Source: an uncultured Verrucomicrobiales bacterium
GTDB taxonomy: Bacteria; Verrucomicrobiota; Verrucomicrobiia; Verrucomicrobiales; Akkermansiaceae
NCBI GenBank assembly: GCA_937893015.1
Contig: CALBJX010000006.1
Coordinates: 1-18,721 of the forward strand
Length of the DNA: 18,721 bases
Reading direction: 5' to 3'
A model generated the notes under the pieces. It was not told the DNA's origin and did no database searches. It worked only from the letters and a program-made list of their open reading frames with translations. The stretch's first letter is position 1, and the number at the start of each line of letters is the position of its first letter. Shown one piece after another: positions 1 through 8,750 of the stretch. The translations under genes were made by a program, and so were the position numbers.

Positions 1-52
1 ACATCGTACATCGTACTTCGTACATTCAGTTCGACAAACTGCTCATTTGTCG
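1..52 (+). repeat. Heptamer array with attached hairpin (copy A)
   Basis: About three and a half copies of a 7-bp unit, read ACATCGT on the plus strand with one ACTTCGT variant, occupy bases 1-27. They are followed by ATTCAGTT and a 7-bp stem: CGACAAA at 32-38 pairs with TTTGTCG at 46-52 around a 7-nt loop. The same element, array plus hairpin, occurs in reverse orientation at 18652-18705, with one loop substitution and a different order of heptamer variants. It lies just past the stop codon of the acyltransferase. It is probably a dispersed intergenic repeat and may continue beyond the window edge. Confidence 0.85.
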
Positions 53-56
53 CGCG

Positions 57-1103
57 TCACACCTTCGCCATGGCGAGGACGCGCAGGAAGGCGGGGCAAA
101 GCTTCTTCAGCAGGAAGAAGAAGGTGACGCTAATGGCGAGGATGATGAAGGGGAGGAAGTAGCAGAGGGTGACAGGCAGACCGCCGTGCCACGAGCCCGT
201 GAGCGCGTAGCGGAAGCAGAGCAGGATGGGGTAGTGCGTCACGTAGATGAAGAAGGACGCGGTGCCCAGAGACGCAACGGCGCGGGTGAAGCGCGGCAGG
301 TACCGCTCGCAGAGGCAGCCGATACTCATGGTCGTGCACACGCCCAGCAGTACGAGCGAGGCGCTCTGCACAGGCGGGTAGAAGGTCCACGCCAGCACGG
401 GGTACAGCAGCACCAGCGAGCCCAGCACCGGCACGAGGGCATAGGAGCGCAGGAAGTTCGTCAGAGCTTCGGGCTTCGCATAGCGGCGCAGCAGGATGCC
501 GCCCGCGAAGAAGCCGAAGGCCAGCTCGCTCTCATAGGCGCGGAAGGGCAGCCCTTTCTGCGCATGATTGAGGGTGCGGTGGGATTCGTTCGCTTCCAAG
601 TCCACATCGCAGAGCACGTCGCTCGCCGCAAAGGAGATGAGCACCAGCGCGATGAGCACCTTGGACGGCACGCGGTGGATGAGCGGCGCGAAGAAAGCGA
701 GCAGAATCAGCGTGCGCAGGAACCAGAGCGGCACGTTGGTAAAATTCCAGTAGCACCACGAGGTCAGCCCCAGCTCGGAGGCGACCTTGTAAGGCGTGAG
801 CCACGACCAGTCCCCCGAGAGCATCGAAGGGCTGTACACCACCAACATGCCGAAGAGGCACCAGAAGATGTAGGGAATCACCAATTGTTTGGTGCGCTTC
901 ACATCCACCCACTGCCCCTCCGTCGGGCGGTGGCTGAAGTAGCCCGACATCAGGAAGAAGAAGAAAATCAGGCTGCGGAAATTAAACAAATCCGCAAGGT
1001 AGTTGATGGTCGGCACCCCCACGAACCAGCGGTCCACGTGGCGGACAATGACAAAGAACGCCGTGTAGACACGGCAGAAGTCAATCCAGGTGATGCGATT
1101 CAT
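57..1103 (-). CDS. Membrane acyltransferase, acyltransferase-3 family (348 aa)
   Basis: This is an integral membrane protein resembling the acyltransferase 3 family, whose members O-acetylate or otherwise acylate surface sugars and lipids using acyl donors from the cytoplasm. The N-terminus reads MNRITWIDFCRVYTAFFVIVRH, which fits the family pattern of an Asp/Arg pair followed by a His near the end of the first membrane helix (H22 here). A second hallmark is FFFFLMSGYF at about residues 47-56. Roughly ten hydrophobic segments follow through to the C-terminus, and the length is normal. The frame stays open 28 codons further upstream, but those codons only translate the heptamer array and the GC hairpin, so I chose the ATG at 1103. 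No clear Shine-Dalgarno precedes it. It is separated from the upstream thioredoxin gene by a terminator, so it is likely its own transcript. The acceptor substrate cannot be told from sequence. Confidence 0.85.
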   Translation of the reverse strand: MNRITWIDFCRVYTAFFVIVRHVDRWFVGVPTINYLADLFNFRSLIFFFFLMSGYFSHRPTEGQWVDVKRTKQLVIPYIFWCLFGMLVVYSPSMLSGDWSWLTPYKVASELGLTSWCYWNFTNVPLWFLRTLILLAFFAPLIHRVPSKVLIALVLISFAASDVLCDVDLEANESHRTLNHAQKGLPFRAYESELAFGFFAGGILLRRYAKPEALTNFLRSYALVPVLGSLVLLYPVLAWTFYPPVQSASLVLLGVCTTMSIGCLCERYLPRFTRAVASLGTASFFIYVTHYPILLCFRYALTGSWHGGLPVTLCYFLPFIILAISVTFFFLLKKLCPAFLRVLAMAKV

Positions 1104-1109
1104 GGGAAT

Positions 1110-1137
1110 GTACGATGTACGATGTACGATGTACGAA
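1110..1137. repeat. Heptamer tandem array, GTACGAT x3 plus GTACGAA
   Basis: Three perfect GTACGAT units are followed by GTACGAA, with exact period 7. There is no attached hairpin here, unlike the copies at the window ends. On the minus strand the array ends six bases before the acyltransferase start codon at 1103, so it forms the 5' leader of that gene. On its other side it meets the T-tract of the thioredoxin terminator. It is probably a simple-sequence intergenic repeat. A regulatory role is only a possibility. Confidence 0.9.
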
Positions 1138-1139
1138 GG

Positions 1140-1166
1140 AAAAAAGCGGCGCGGCCGAGGCCGCGC
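1140..1166 (-). terminator. Rho-independent terminator after the thioredoxin gene
   Basis: Read on the minus strand, an 8-bp GC-only stem (GCGCGGCC pairing with GGCCGCGC, bases 1149-1166) with a two-base loop is followed within three bases by six T residues (1140-1145). This is the classical intrinsic terminator layout. It would end transcription coming from alaS, pssA and the thioredoxin gene before the acyltransferase leader. Confidence 0.8.
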
Positions 1167-1187
1167 GGAAATTTTCCTAGGGAACAA

Positions 1188-1200
1188 GGTACATTGTACC
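1188..1200. repeat. Small inverted repeat GGTACA-T-TGTACC
   Basis: A 13-bp sequence with 6-bp arms around a single central T lies 9 bp past the thioredoxin stop codon. Its arms share the GTACA core of the nearby heptamer arrays, so it may be a degenerate part of that repeat family. No function is evident. Confidence 0.5.
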
Positions 1201-1209
1201 GATGAGTTT

Positions 1210-1485
1210 TTACAGCATCGCGTTCACCTTGTCGCGGATAATCGCGGGGGTGATGGCGCCGTCGTGGCGGTAGGTGACTTCGTTCGCGTCGTTGAGGAAG
1301 AAGAACACGGGGACGCTGCGCACGCCGTGCTTGTCGGCGAGCAGCTTGCCCTGACCTTCCAGAGCGTTCACGTTGAAGTAGCTGACTTTATCGGCGGGGA
1401 GTTCTGCGATAGTTTTCTCCACCATGGGGGCAATCATCTTGCAGACGCTGCAGGTGGGGGTAGTGAGTTCGACGATTTTAACCAT
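1210..1485 (-). CDS. Thioredoxin-fold protein with CSVC active site (91 aa)
   Basis: This is a short thioredoxin-family protein, probably a cytoplasmic thiol-disulfide oxidoreductase. The redox motif is TCSVCK with C12 and C15, not the WCGPC of housekeeping thioredoxins. The conserved cis-proline is P59 in RSVPVFFF, followed by a beta hairpin containing a GAI segment. At 91 residues it is shorter than classical thioredoxin (about 105), missing most of the first helix and strand. That is common in small thioredoxin-like and glutaredoxin-like proteins. There is no signal peptide or membrane segment. It lies 44 bp downstream of pssA on the same strand and just before a strong terminator, so it is probably the last gene of an alaS-pssA-trx unit. 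The partner reductase and substrates are unknown. Confidence 0.85.
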   Translation of the reverse strand: MVKIVELTTPTCSVCKMIAPMVEKTIAELPADKVSYFNVNALEGQGKLLADKHGVRSVPVFFFLNDANEVTYRHDGAITPAIIRDKVNAML

Positions 1486-1529
1486 ATGATTTATATCTGT
1501 TAGGGGTGATGGGAGGAGAGAGAAGAGAA

Positions 1530-2372
1530 TCAGGAGGCGGGGTTGGAGGGCTCGTCATCTGCGGCCTCAATCACGCGGCGCATGCGGCGGGAGAGCAGCG
1601 GGCGCACCACGAGACCATAGCACAGGTAGCAGAGGAAGATGACGGCGGGCGCAATCCACGGGAAGACGATGAAGAGGCAGACCGCCGCAATCGCCAGCAG
1701 GATAGCGGTGATGGTGCCGCGCTTCTCGAAGTTGACGTGCTTGAAGCTGGGGTAAATCACGCGGCTCATCATGAGCAGGGAGACCACCATCATCACGACC
1801 GCCATCATGATCTGCAGCGGCATGGGGATGTCCAGCCCGCGGTGCCCCGTCACATCGATGACGAGGTACATGGTGCTCACCACGGCACCCGCGGCCATGG
1901 GCACGGGCAGACCGACGAAGTCCATGCTCTGATTGGGCTTCTTGGGCGCGGCGGCCATGCAGTTGAAGCGGGCGAGACGCAGCGCGGCGCAGAGGAAGTA
2001 CAGCACCGCAATGCCCCAGCCGATGTAGTCACCGGGCAGGTCGAAGAGCACGGCACGCGCCAGCAGCATGGCGGGGGCAATGCCGAAGGAGACGACATCC
2101 GCGATGGAGTCGAACTCGCGGCCGAAGGGGCCGTCGCACTTGCACATGCGCGCCACGCGCCCGTCCAGGAGGTCGAACAGGCAGGCGAGGAAGATGAGGT
2201 AGGTCGCGTGCTGGTAGTACTGGAAGGCTTCGGGCGTGCCGTTGTCGAACTGCATCCCCTTGAAGATGGTGAGGATGGCGAAGAAACCGCAGAGCAGGTT
2301 GCCCGCCGTCAGCATGTTCGGCAGGATGGGGATTTGCGGCTCGTCAGGATAAACGGGGGGAGGTGTGGACAT
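1530..2372 (-). CDS. pssA: CDP-diacylglycerol-serine O-phosphatidyltransferase (280 aa)
   Basis: A CDP-alcohol phosphatidyltransferase that most likely joins CDP-diacylglycerol and L-serine to make phosphatidylserine, the precursor of phosphatidylethanolamine, at the inner membrane. The full family signature DGxxAR-x8-GxxxDxxxD is present: D70, G71, A74, R75, G84, D88 and D92. Several hydrophobic helices follow, as expected. NMLTAGNLLCGFFAI near residues 19-33 is typical of the serine-transferring subgroup (phosphatidylserine synthase type II) rather than of glycerol-phosphate transferases. That is why I favour PssA, although substrate assignment by motif alone is not final. No phosphatidylserine decarboxylase gene lies nearby. 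The gene follows alaS by 52 bp on the same strand. Its ATG at 2372 is preceded not by a Shine-Dalgarno but by an AT-rich heptamer array. Confidence 0.9.
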   Translation of the reverse strand: MSTPPPVYPDEPQIPILPNMLTAGNLLCGFFAILTIFKGMQFDNGTPEAFQYYQHATYLIFLACLFDLLDGRVARMCKCDGPFGREFDSIADVVSFGIAPAMLLARAVLFDLPGDYIGWGIAVLYFLCAALRLARFNCMAAAPKKPNQSMDFVGLPVPMAAGAVVSTMYLVIDVTGHRGLDIPMPLQIMMAVVMMVVSLLMMSRVIYPSFKHVNFEKRGTITAILLAIAAVCLFIVFPWIAPAVIFLCYLCYGLVVRPLLSRRMRRVIEAADDEPSNPAS

Positions 2373-2376
2373 AGAA

Positions 2377-2408
2377 ATTACAATTTACAAATTACAATTT
2401 ACAAATTA
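2377..2408. repeat. AT-rich heptamer array (ATTACAA/TTTACAA)
   Basis: About four and a half 7-bp units alternate between ATTACAA and TTTACAA, giving a 14-bp superperiod. On the minus strand the units read AATTTGT and AAATTGT. They can be aligned with the ACATCGT units elsewhere in the window as A-[AC]-[AT]-T-[CT]-G-T. The array fills most of the 52-bp gap between alaS and pssA and ends four bases before the pssA start codon. It is strikingly AT-rich against GC-rich neighbours. Confidence 0.85.
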
Positions 2409-2424
2409 TTGGGGTGTTTGTAAA

Positions 2425-5229
<2,805 letters not shown>

Positions 5230-5262
5230 AACGTGTCAGAATAGAAAAATTTGTTGCGCGAC

Positions 5263-5291
5263 AGCATACACCCTTCGCGCGCACGTGTAAA
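5263..5291 (-). promoter_or_regulatory. Sigma-70-like promoter for alaS
   Basis: On the minus strand a TTTACA -35 box (5286-5291) is followed after exactly 17 bp by a TATGCT -10 box (5263-5268), ending 33 bp before the alaS ATG. Box quality and spacing fit a housekeeping promoter. It would drive the alaS-pssA-thioredoxin unit. Confidence 0.65.
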
Positions 5292-5385
5292 GCGCAAAGT
5301 CAGAGGGCGACTGACCTTCTTGGCGCAAGCGGGGTGGCGGTCTGGAAGGGAAAGCAGACTTCGGGTACAGCTCCTCAAGTTTGAA

Positions 5386-5499
5386 TGAGCTTATGCTCAA
5401 CGCTAAAGCGTATAATGAAAGTATACTTTCATAGAAACACTACTTTTCATGCAACGATACTTTCATTATCTTTCATAAGCGTACGCTATCGCTTGAAAG
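5386..5499. repeat. Palindrome-rich AT island between the phosphoesterase gene and alaS
   Basis: The 291-bp gap 5230-5520 holds no gene. Its alaS-proximal part has the promoter. The rest packs many inverted repeats: TGAGC-ttat-GCTCA (5386-5399), CGCTaaAGCG (5401-5410), the perfect 18-bp palindrome ATGAAAGTATACTTTCAT (5415-5432), the 10-bp palindrome AGCGTACGCT (5478-5487), and a CTTTCA(TA)AGCG / CGCTTGAAAG stem (5470-5499). Perfect 13-bp arms ATAATGAAAGTAT (5412-5424) and ATACTTTCATTAT (5457-5469) enclose part of it. CTTT(T)CAT recurs at 5426, 5443 and 5460, 17 bp apart, and again at 5470. It is much more AT-rich than its neighbours. It could be a structured 3' end of the phosphoesterase transcript, a protein-binding array or a remnant of a mobile element. 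Confidence 0.75.
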
Positions 5500-5520
5500 A
5501 CAGTGGGAAGCGTTACTTCC

Positions 5521-6048
5521 TCAAAAGCTCAGCAAATTCCTGTGGTCTTCGGGCTTGTAGTTCTCCCACTCCTCCACGCGGACGGGGGCGAAGCCGTGGC
5601 GGCAGGAGCAGACGCACATGCTGTTGGGCGAGTGGGTGCGGACGGCGGGGTGCAGGTGCACATGGCCGAAGATGTTGAAGTAGGGCATGGAGGGCGTGAG
5701 AAAGAGCGGCTCGTGGGAAAGAATAAAAAAGTTCCGCAGGATGACGGGGTGGTCATACACGCGCTCAAAGCCCAAATCGTAATACGACGCAACGCTGCCG
5801 TGGTCGTGATTGCCGAGGATGAGCAGCTTGCGCCCGTGCAGTCGCTCCACATAGCCCCGCAGGCGTTCCTTGTCCCCGCCCATGGCGAAATCCCCCAAGT
5901 GGTACACGATATCCTCCTCCCCGACCACGGCATTCCACCGCTCGATGAGGGCTTCGTCATACTCCTCAATGCTGCCGAACGCCGTCTCATCAAACGTGAT
6001 GATATTCCGGTGCCCGAAATGCGTGTCCGAGGTAAAAAAGATGTTCAT
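5521..6048 (-). CDS. Calcineurin-like metallophosphoesterase (175 aa)
   Basis: A compact, soluble two-metal phosphoesterase. All five signature motifs are present in order: D8 and H10 in DTHFGH, D53 in HLGDFA, N80-H81 in GNHDH, H112 in SHEPLF, and H129/H131 in GHVH. The catalytic site therefore looks complete. The short length and the DTHFGHRNII opening match the small YfcE-like and phage-borne phosphoesterases of about 165-190 residues. Possible substrates include phosphodiesters, nucleotides or phosphoproteins, and none can be chosen from sequence. There is no signal peptide. It is a likely monocistronic minus-strand gene, 121 bp from the next gene upstream, and ends at the palindrome-rich island. 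Its GC-rich codon use resembles the chromosome. Confidence 0.9.
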   Translation of the reverse strand: MNIFFTSDTHFGHRNIITFDETAFGSIEEYDEALIERWNAVVGEEDIVYHLGDFAMGGDKERLRGYVERLHGRKLLILGNHDHGSVASYYDLGFERVYDHPVILRNFFILSHEPLFLTPSMPYFNIFGHVHLHPAVRTHSPNSMCVCSCRHGFAPVRVEEWENYKPEDHRNLLSF

Positions 6049-6169
6049 GGTAGGGTAAGAAGGTGTGTTATCGCTTCTTGATGAGATTATTGGCCTTTAT
6101 CCCCTCCCCGTCAAGCCCGCGCCGCGGCATTTTCCGATGACAACGCTCTTTTACCCATGTGGCTTCTTT

Positions 6170-6988
6170 TCAATTCTCCGCGGGCAGACGCTCACTATCC
6201 GAGCCAGCGGCTTTTAAAGCTTCACGCAAATATTTGCGGCAAGCTTGTTCAATAGGCTGATAATAGCACTCGAATGTTTTCTTGTTTCTTGCGGAAAAAT
6301 GCCATGCGTCTAAAACGAGCATTTTTTTACTAGCGTTTGTCGCCCAATAAACGTGCACATTCGGGTCGGTACAATCCACTTCATCCCATTTATCGAAAAG
6401 TACAGAAGCGATTTTTCCCCTCCTTCTCTTCATTAAATGCATTGTAATGACAATGTCCGGCGCCAGTAATTTCATCTCCTCTCTGATATTTGCCGCACCT
6501 TCATGGACTGACCTCATAACATCAGACCAATTTGTAGGACGATATTTCTCAGGACTGATTTTGGAGATATTCATAAAAGCGAAACTAATACCATCTTTCG
6601 TAAAAATATCGGTGCGGCATGCATCAGGATACGGCACTACCTCCCATTCAGGAAAATCGCGCAAAATACCATATGCTACATAAAACATACGGCTATGGAA
6701 TTTGCTCATGTTTATTGATTTATTATCATCTAAAAAACCAGAATGATATAGATTATTAAAGACGGCTATATAATTATGTTCACCCAATCCATAGCTTTCT
6801 TGCCCGACAAAAAGAATCTTTATCTTTTGGTATGCATAAAAGGGGTAAAACCCATCCGAGCAAAAAGCCTTTCTATCCTGTTCAGTAGCTATGCATTTAG
6901 GCCATTCTTGCATCAAAGCATCAAGCTTCTTTTTCAGCTCCTTCTCCTTGGGTGGATATACAATGGTTAAATTTTCGTTATCACTCAT
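6170..6988 (-). CDS. Hypothetical protein, possible uracil-DNA-glycosylase fold (272 aa)
   Basis: I do not recognise a named family. KILFVGQESYG (about residues 57-67) looks like motif 1 of the uracil-DNA glycosylase superfamily (GQxPY/GxxPG). It is followed by a FAFMNISKI strand (137-145), an APDIVIT strand (176-182) and LDAWHFSA (226-233), where the superfamily has an HPS-type motif. This order fits a Rossmann-like alpha/beta fold of that superfamily, but the catalytic Asp/Asn is not in its classical place, so enzymatic activity is uncertain. The gene is clearly AT-richer than its neighbours (AAA, AAT, ATA and TTT codons are common), which points to recent horizontal acquisition. The ATG at 6988 is the natural start. 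It stands alone between the phosphoesterase gene and the recombinase relic, inside the accessory block. Confidence 0.6.
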   Translation of the reverse strand: MSDNENLTIVYPPKEKELKKKLDALMQEWPKCIATEQDRKAFCSDGFYPFYAYQKIKILFVGQESYGLGEHNYIAVFNNLYHSGFLDDNKSINMSKFHSRMFYVAYGILRDFPEWEVVPYPDACRTDIFTKDGISFAFMNISKISPEKYRPTNWSDVMRSVHEGAANIREEMKLLAPDIVITMHLMKRRRGKIASVLFDKWDEVDCTDPNVHVYWATNASKKMLVLDAWHFSARNKKTFECYYQPIEQACRKYLREALKAAGSDSERLPAEN

Positions 6989-7116
6989 ATGTTTCTATCG
7001 ATGGTGTCTTTTCTATATCGTCCGCCATCTTATCACGACTACACCACTCTCGCAAGAAGCAATAGCAAGGCCATCTCCTTCCGAAACGGCTGCGGCTTCT
7101 TGGGGCTAGTGGATTA

Positions 7117-7164
7117 TTTTACCTCCATATCGAAATGGTGCACTTTTTCGATATGGAGGTAAAA
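7117..7164. repeat. 48-bp near-perfect palindrome
   Basis: Arms TTTTACCTCCATATCGAAA (7117-7135) and its exact complement (7146-7164) share one centre with an inner GTGCAC palindrome (7138-7143). Only two base pairs in the 48 bp fail to match. The outer ends are T on the left and A on the right of either strand, so it lacks the 3' T-tract of an intrinsic terminator. The arms contain ACCTCC and GGAGGT, which match anti-Shine-Dalgarno and Shine-Dalgarno sequences. It sits 11 bp past the stop codon of the recombinase relic. The rest of the gap 6989-7331 holds only that relic and the short repeats next to Fic. Confidence 0.85.
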
Positions 7165-7175
7165 CTCTTTGTTTC

Positions 7176-7313
7176 TCACCGCTCCCAAAACCCTGCTGCT
7201 TCGCGGGGTGGGATGGGGGAGATGTAGCGGGTGCGGAGGAGGGAGAGGTCGCGGTGGCCCATTTCGAGCTGGAGGGAGTGAAAGCGGCAGTATTCCTCTC
7301 CTCGATAGGCTAA
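7176..7313 (-). pseudogene. C-terminal relic of a tyrosine recombinase/phage integrase (46 codons)
   Basis: A minus-strand open stretch of 46 codons ends in a proper TGA at 7176-7178. It contains LEMGHRDLSLLRTRYI and, near its end, PREAAGFWER. This resembles the extreme C-terminus of tyrosine recombinases: a GH(R/S)-type motif holding the active-site His, followed about ten residues later by the nucleophilic Tyr in the RY pair. The frame has an in-frame TAA immediately upstream (7314-7316) and no start codon. The Arg boxes and the N-terminal domain are missing. The truncation point coincides with the AATTAGCCG repeats flanking the Fic gene, so insertion of the Fic cassette or a deletion probably removed the rest. 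The assignment rests on motif resemblance over a short stretch. Confidence 0.6.
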
Positions 7314-7331
7314 TTAGCCGATGATTAGCCG
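7308..7331. repeat. AATTAGCCG-type repeats at the 3' edge of the Fic gene
   Basis: A 12-bp perfect palindrome GGCTAATTAGCC (7308-7319) is followed 11 bp on by a second ATTAGCCG (7324-7331). The repeat touches the Fic stop codon at 7332-7334. The same motif and 11-bp step recur upstream of the Fic promoter at 8706-8750. Confidence 0.8.
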
Positions 7332-8663
7332 TTACAGTAATTTGACACGATGCTCGAAGTCGGGGGCGGGGGTGTAGATGAACTCGCGCTTGAGCTTGGC
7401 GGTTTGCAGCAGCCCCATGTCGGTGAGCTGGGTGAGGTCGGTGCGGGCGGTTTGGCGGACGACGTGGTGCTCGCGGCAGTAGGCGCTGACGTTCGTGCTC
7501 GTCTCGGGGTGTTTCAGGAGGTGGAGGATGAGGGCGCGCTGGCGGTGGTTGAAGGCGGCGGAGTCCCTGAGCTGTTGCTCGAATTGCTGTTGCTCGTTTC
7601 GCTTGATTTCGAGGTGCTCGTAGAGGTGGGTGATGGATTCCTCGATGGTGCGGAGCTGGTCGCAGATGAAATAGTTGAGGTCGTTGTCGTCCTCCTCCGT
7701 GTTGAGGAAGGAGCTGTAGTAACGCTTGGAATGGGCGAAAATTTCCCGCGAGATGGAGATGTATTCAAAAATCCAAAAGCCCTCTTTCAACATAGCCCAA
7801 TAGAACAACGCACGCGCGGTGCGGCCGTTGCCGTCCACAAAGGGGTGGTCGTAGGCCAGCCAGAAGTGCAGGATGATGGCGCGCACCACGGGGTGCAGGA
7901 AGCAGGTCTCGTCCCGCTCGTTGGCGAAATCGCAGAGCAGCTGCAGGCGCACGGGCAGCTCGGCGGCGGGCGGAGGGGTGTGGATGAGCTCGCCCTCGAT
8001 GGCGGTTTCCACGCGCACATCGTCCTCCGTGCTGCGGAACACCCCGGCCTTCGCGGGATGAGCGAGCGTGCCCTCCGTCATGCCGCGGTGCAGCTCGAGG
8101 ATGCGCTCCATGGTGATAGGCTCGTTCTTCCACGCCAAGATTTGCTGCATGGTGCGGTAGTTATTCATGACCATGCGCTCGTGCTCATTGAGGGGGGGTC
8201 TATGGGTACGCAATAGCTCCTTGGCTTCGGAGCGCGTGACGACCGCGCCCTCCAGCATGCTCGACATGATGGACTCCTCGATGATGGAGGTGAGCAGATA
8301 CTTGTTGCGCCCCGCGCTGCTCAGCAGCCCCTCGCGCTCGGCATGCACGGAGCCGCCCGCTTTCAGATCGATGCGGTGCGCGAGGTCGAGCATCATGTTG
8401 ATGTAGGAGAAGGTGAAGGGCTCGCCCTTTTTGTCGCGCAGGGGGGTCTCGCGGCGGCCGTTGAGACGCTGGATTTTCAGCCCCACCCACCACTCTGCGT
8501 TCGTGATACCCCGCGGCGGGTTTTTGTAGCGCAGCTCCGGCCAGCTCAGGTAGCGGTCGCTGCGGTTCATCTCCGCTTGGGAGGCGGGTAACACCTTCAT
8601 CAGGTCAAAATCCGGGCGTCCCAGATAATCCTGCATCTTCGGTGCAACAGGGCGGGGTTTCAT
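7332..8663 (-). CDS. Fic-domain protein with autoinhibitory motif and C-terminal winged helix (443 aa)
   Basis: A Fic-family protein, expected to transfer AMP (or another nucleotide group) from a nucleotide onto hydroxyl side chains of target proteins. The complete catalytic loop HPFVDGNGRTAR spans H273-R284, with the base H273 and the metal-binding D277. The inhibitory motif (S/T)xxxE(G/N) lies N-terminal to it as S134-SML-E138-G139, which places the protein among class II, self-inhibited Fic proteins of the Shewanella SoFic type. Residues about 370-430 look like a winged-helix DNA-binding domain (TARTDLTQLTDMGLLQ resembles a recognition helix). The N-terminal 110 residues match the region that precedes Fic in such proteins. 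No antitoxin gene is adjacent, as expected for intramolecular inhibition. The ATG at 8663 has AAAGG just upstream, and M10 (8636) is an alternative. Flanking AATTAGCCG repeats may be operators. Confidence 0.92.
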   Translation of the reverse strand: MKPRPVAPKMQDYLGRPDFDLMKVLPASQAEMNRSDRYLSWPELRYKNPPRGITNAEWWVGLKIQRLNGRRETPLRDKKGEPFTFSYINMMLDLAHRIDLKAGGSVHAEREGLLSSAGRNKYLLTSIIEESIMSSMLEGAVVTRSEAKELLRTHRPPLNEHERMVMNNYRTMQQILAWKNEPITMERILELHRGMTEGTLAHPAKAGVFRSTEDDVRVETAIEGELIHTPPPAAELPVRLQLLCDFANERDETCFLHPVVRAIILHFWLAYDHPFVDGNGRTARALFYWAMLKEGFWIFEYISISREIFAHSKRYYSSFLNTEEDDNDLNYFICDQLRTIEESITHLYEHLEIKRNEQQQFEQQLRDSAAFNHRQRALILHLLKHPETSTNVSAYCREHHVVRQTARTDLTQLTDMGLLQTAKLKREFIYTPAPDFEHRVKLL

Positions 8664-8670
8664 GCCTTTC

Positions 8671-8698
8671 AGTATAGTGCGCCCGCACCCCCTGTCAA
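8671..8698 (-). promoter_or_regulatory. Strong sigma-70-like promoter for the Fic gene
   Basis: On the minus strand a consensus TTGACA (8693-8698) and a near-consensus TATACT (8671-8676) are separated by 16 bp. The -10 box ends only 7 bp before the ATG at 8663, so transcription should begin at or next to the start codon. Either the mRNA is almost leaderless, or translation begins at the downstream Met at 8636. The AATTAGCCG repeats begin 8 bp upstream of the -35 box. Confidence 0.75.
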
Positions 8699-8705
8699 GG
8701 TTTAT

Positions 8706-8750
8706 CGGCTAATTAGCCGCAAATTAGCCGCAAATTAGCCGCAAATTAGC
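8706..8750. repeat. 11-bp tandem repeats (AATTAGCCGCA) upstream of the Fic promoter
   Basis: Three copies of AATTAGCCGCA (starting at 8711, 8722 and 8733) and a partial fourth (8744-8750) run with exact 11-bp period, close to one helical turn. The first is part of a 14-bp perfect palindrome CGGCTAATTAGCCG (8706-8719). A further TTAGC-TGATGC-GGCTAA inverted pair follows at 8746-8762. The layout suggests cooperative binding of a regulator on one DNA face. The Fic protein's own winged helix is a candidate. Confidence 0.85.

Noticed and set aside
1110..1137. Heptamer array considered as a CRISPR array
   Set aside because: The units are 7 bp, contiguous and without spacers, and no cas genes are present.
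186..1205. 339-codon plus-strand frame opposite the acyltransferase
   Set aside because: It is an Arg/Glu/His-rich shadow, while the minus strand has an evident multi-pass membrane protein.
7117..7164. Long palindrome considered as an intrinsic terminator
   Set aside because: The bases after the stem are A-rich on both strands instead of a T-tract, so it lacks the required 3' feature.
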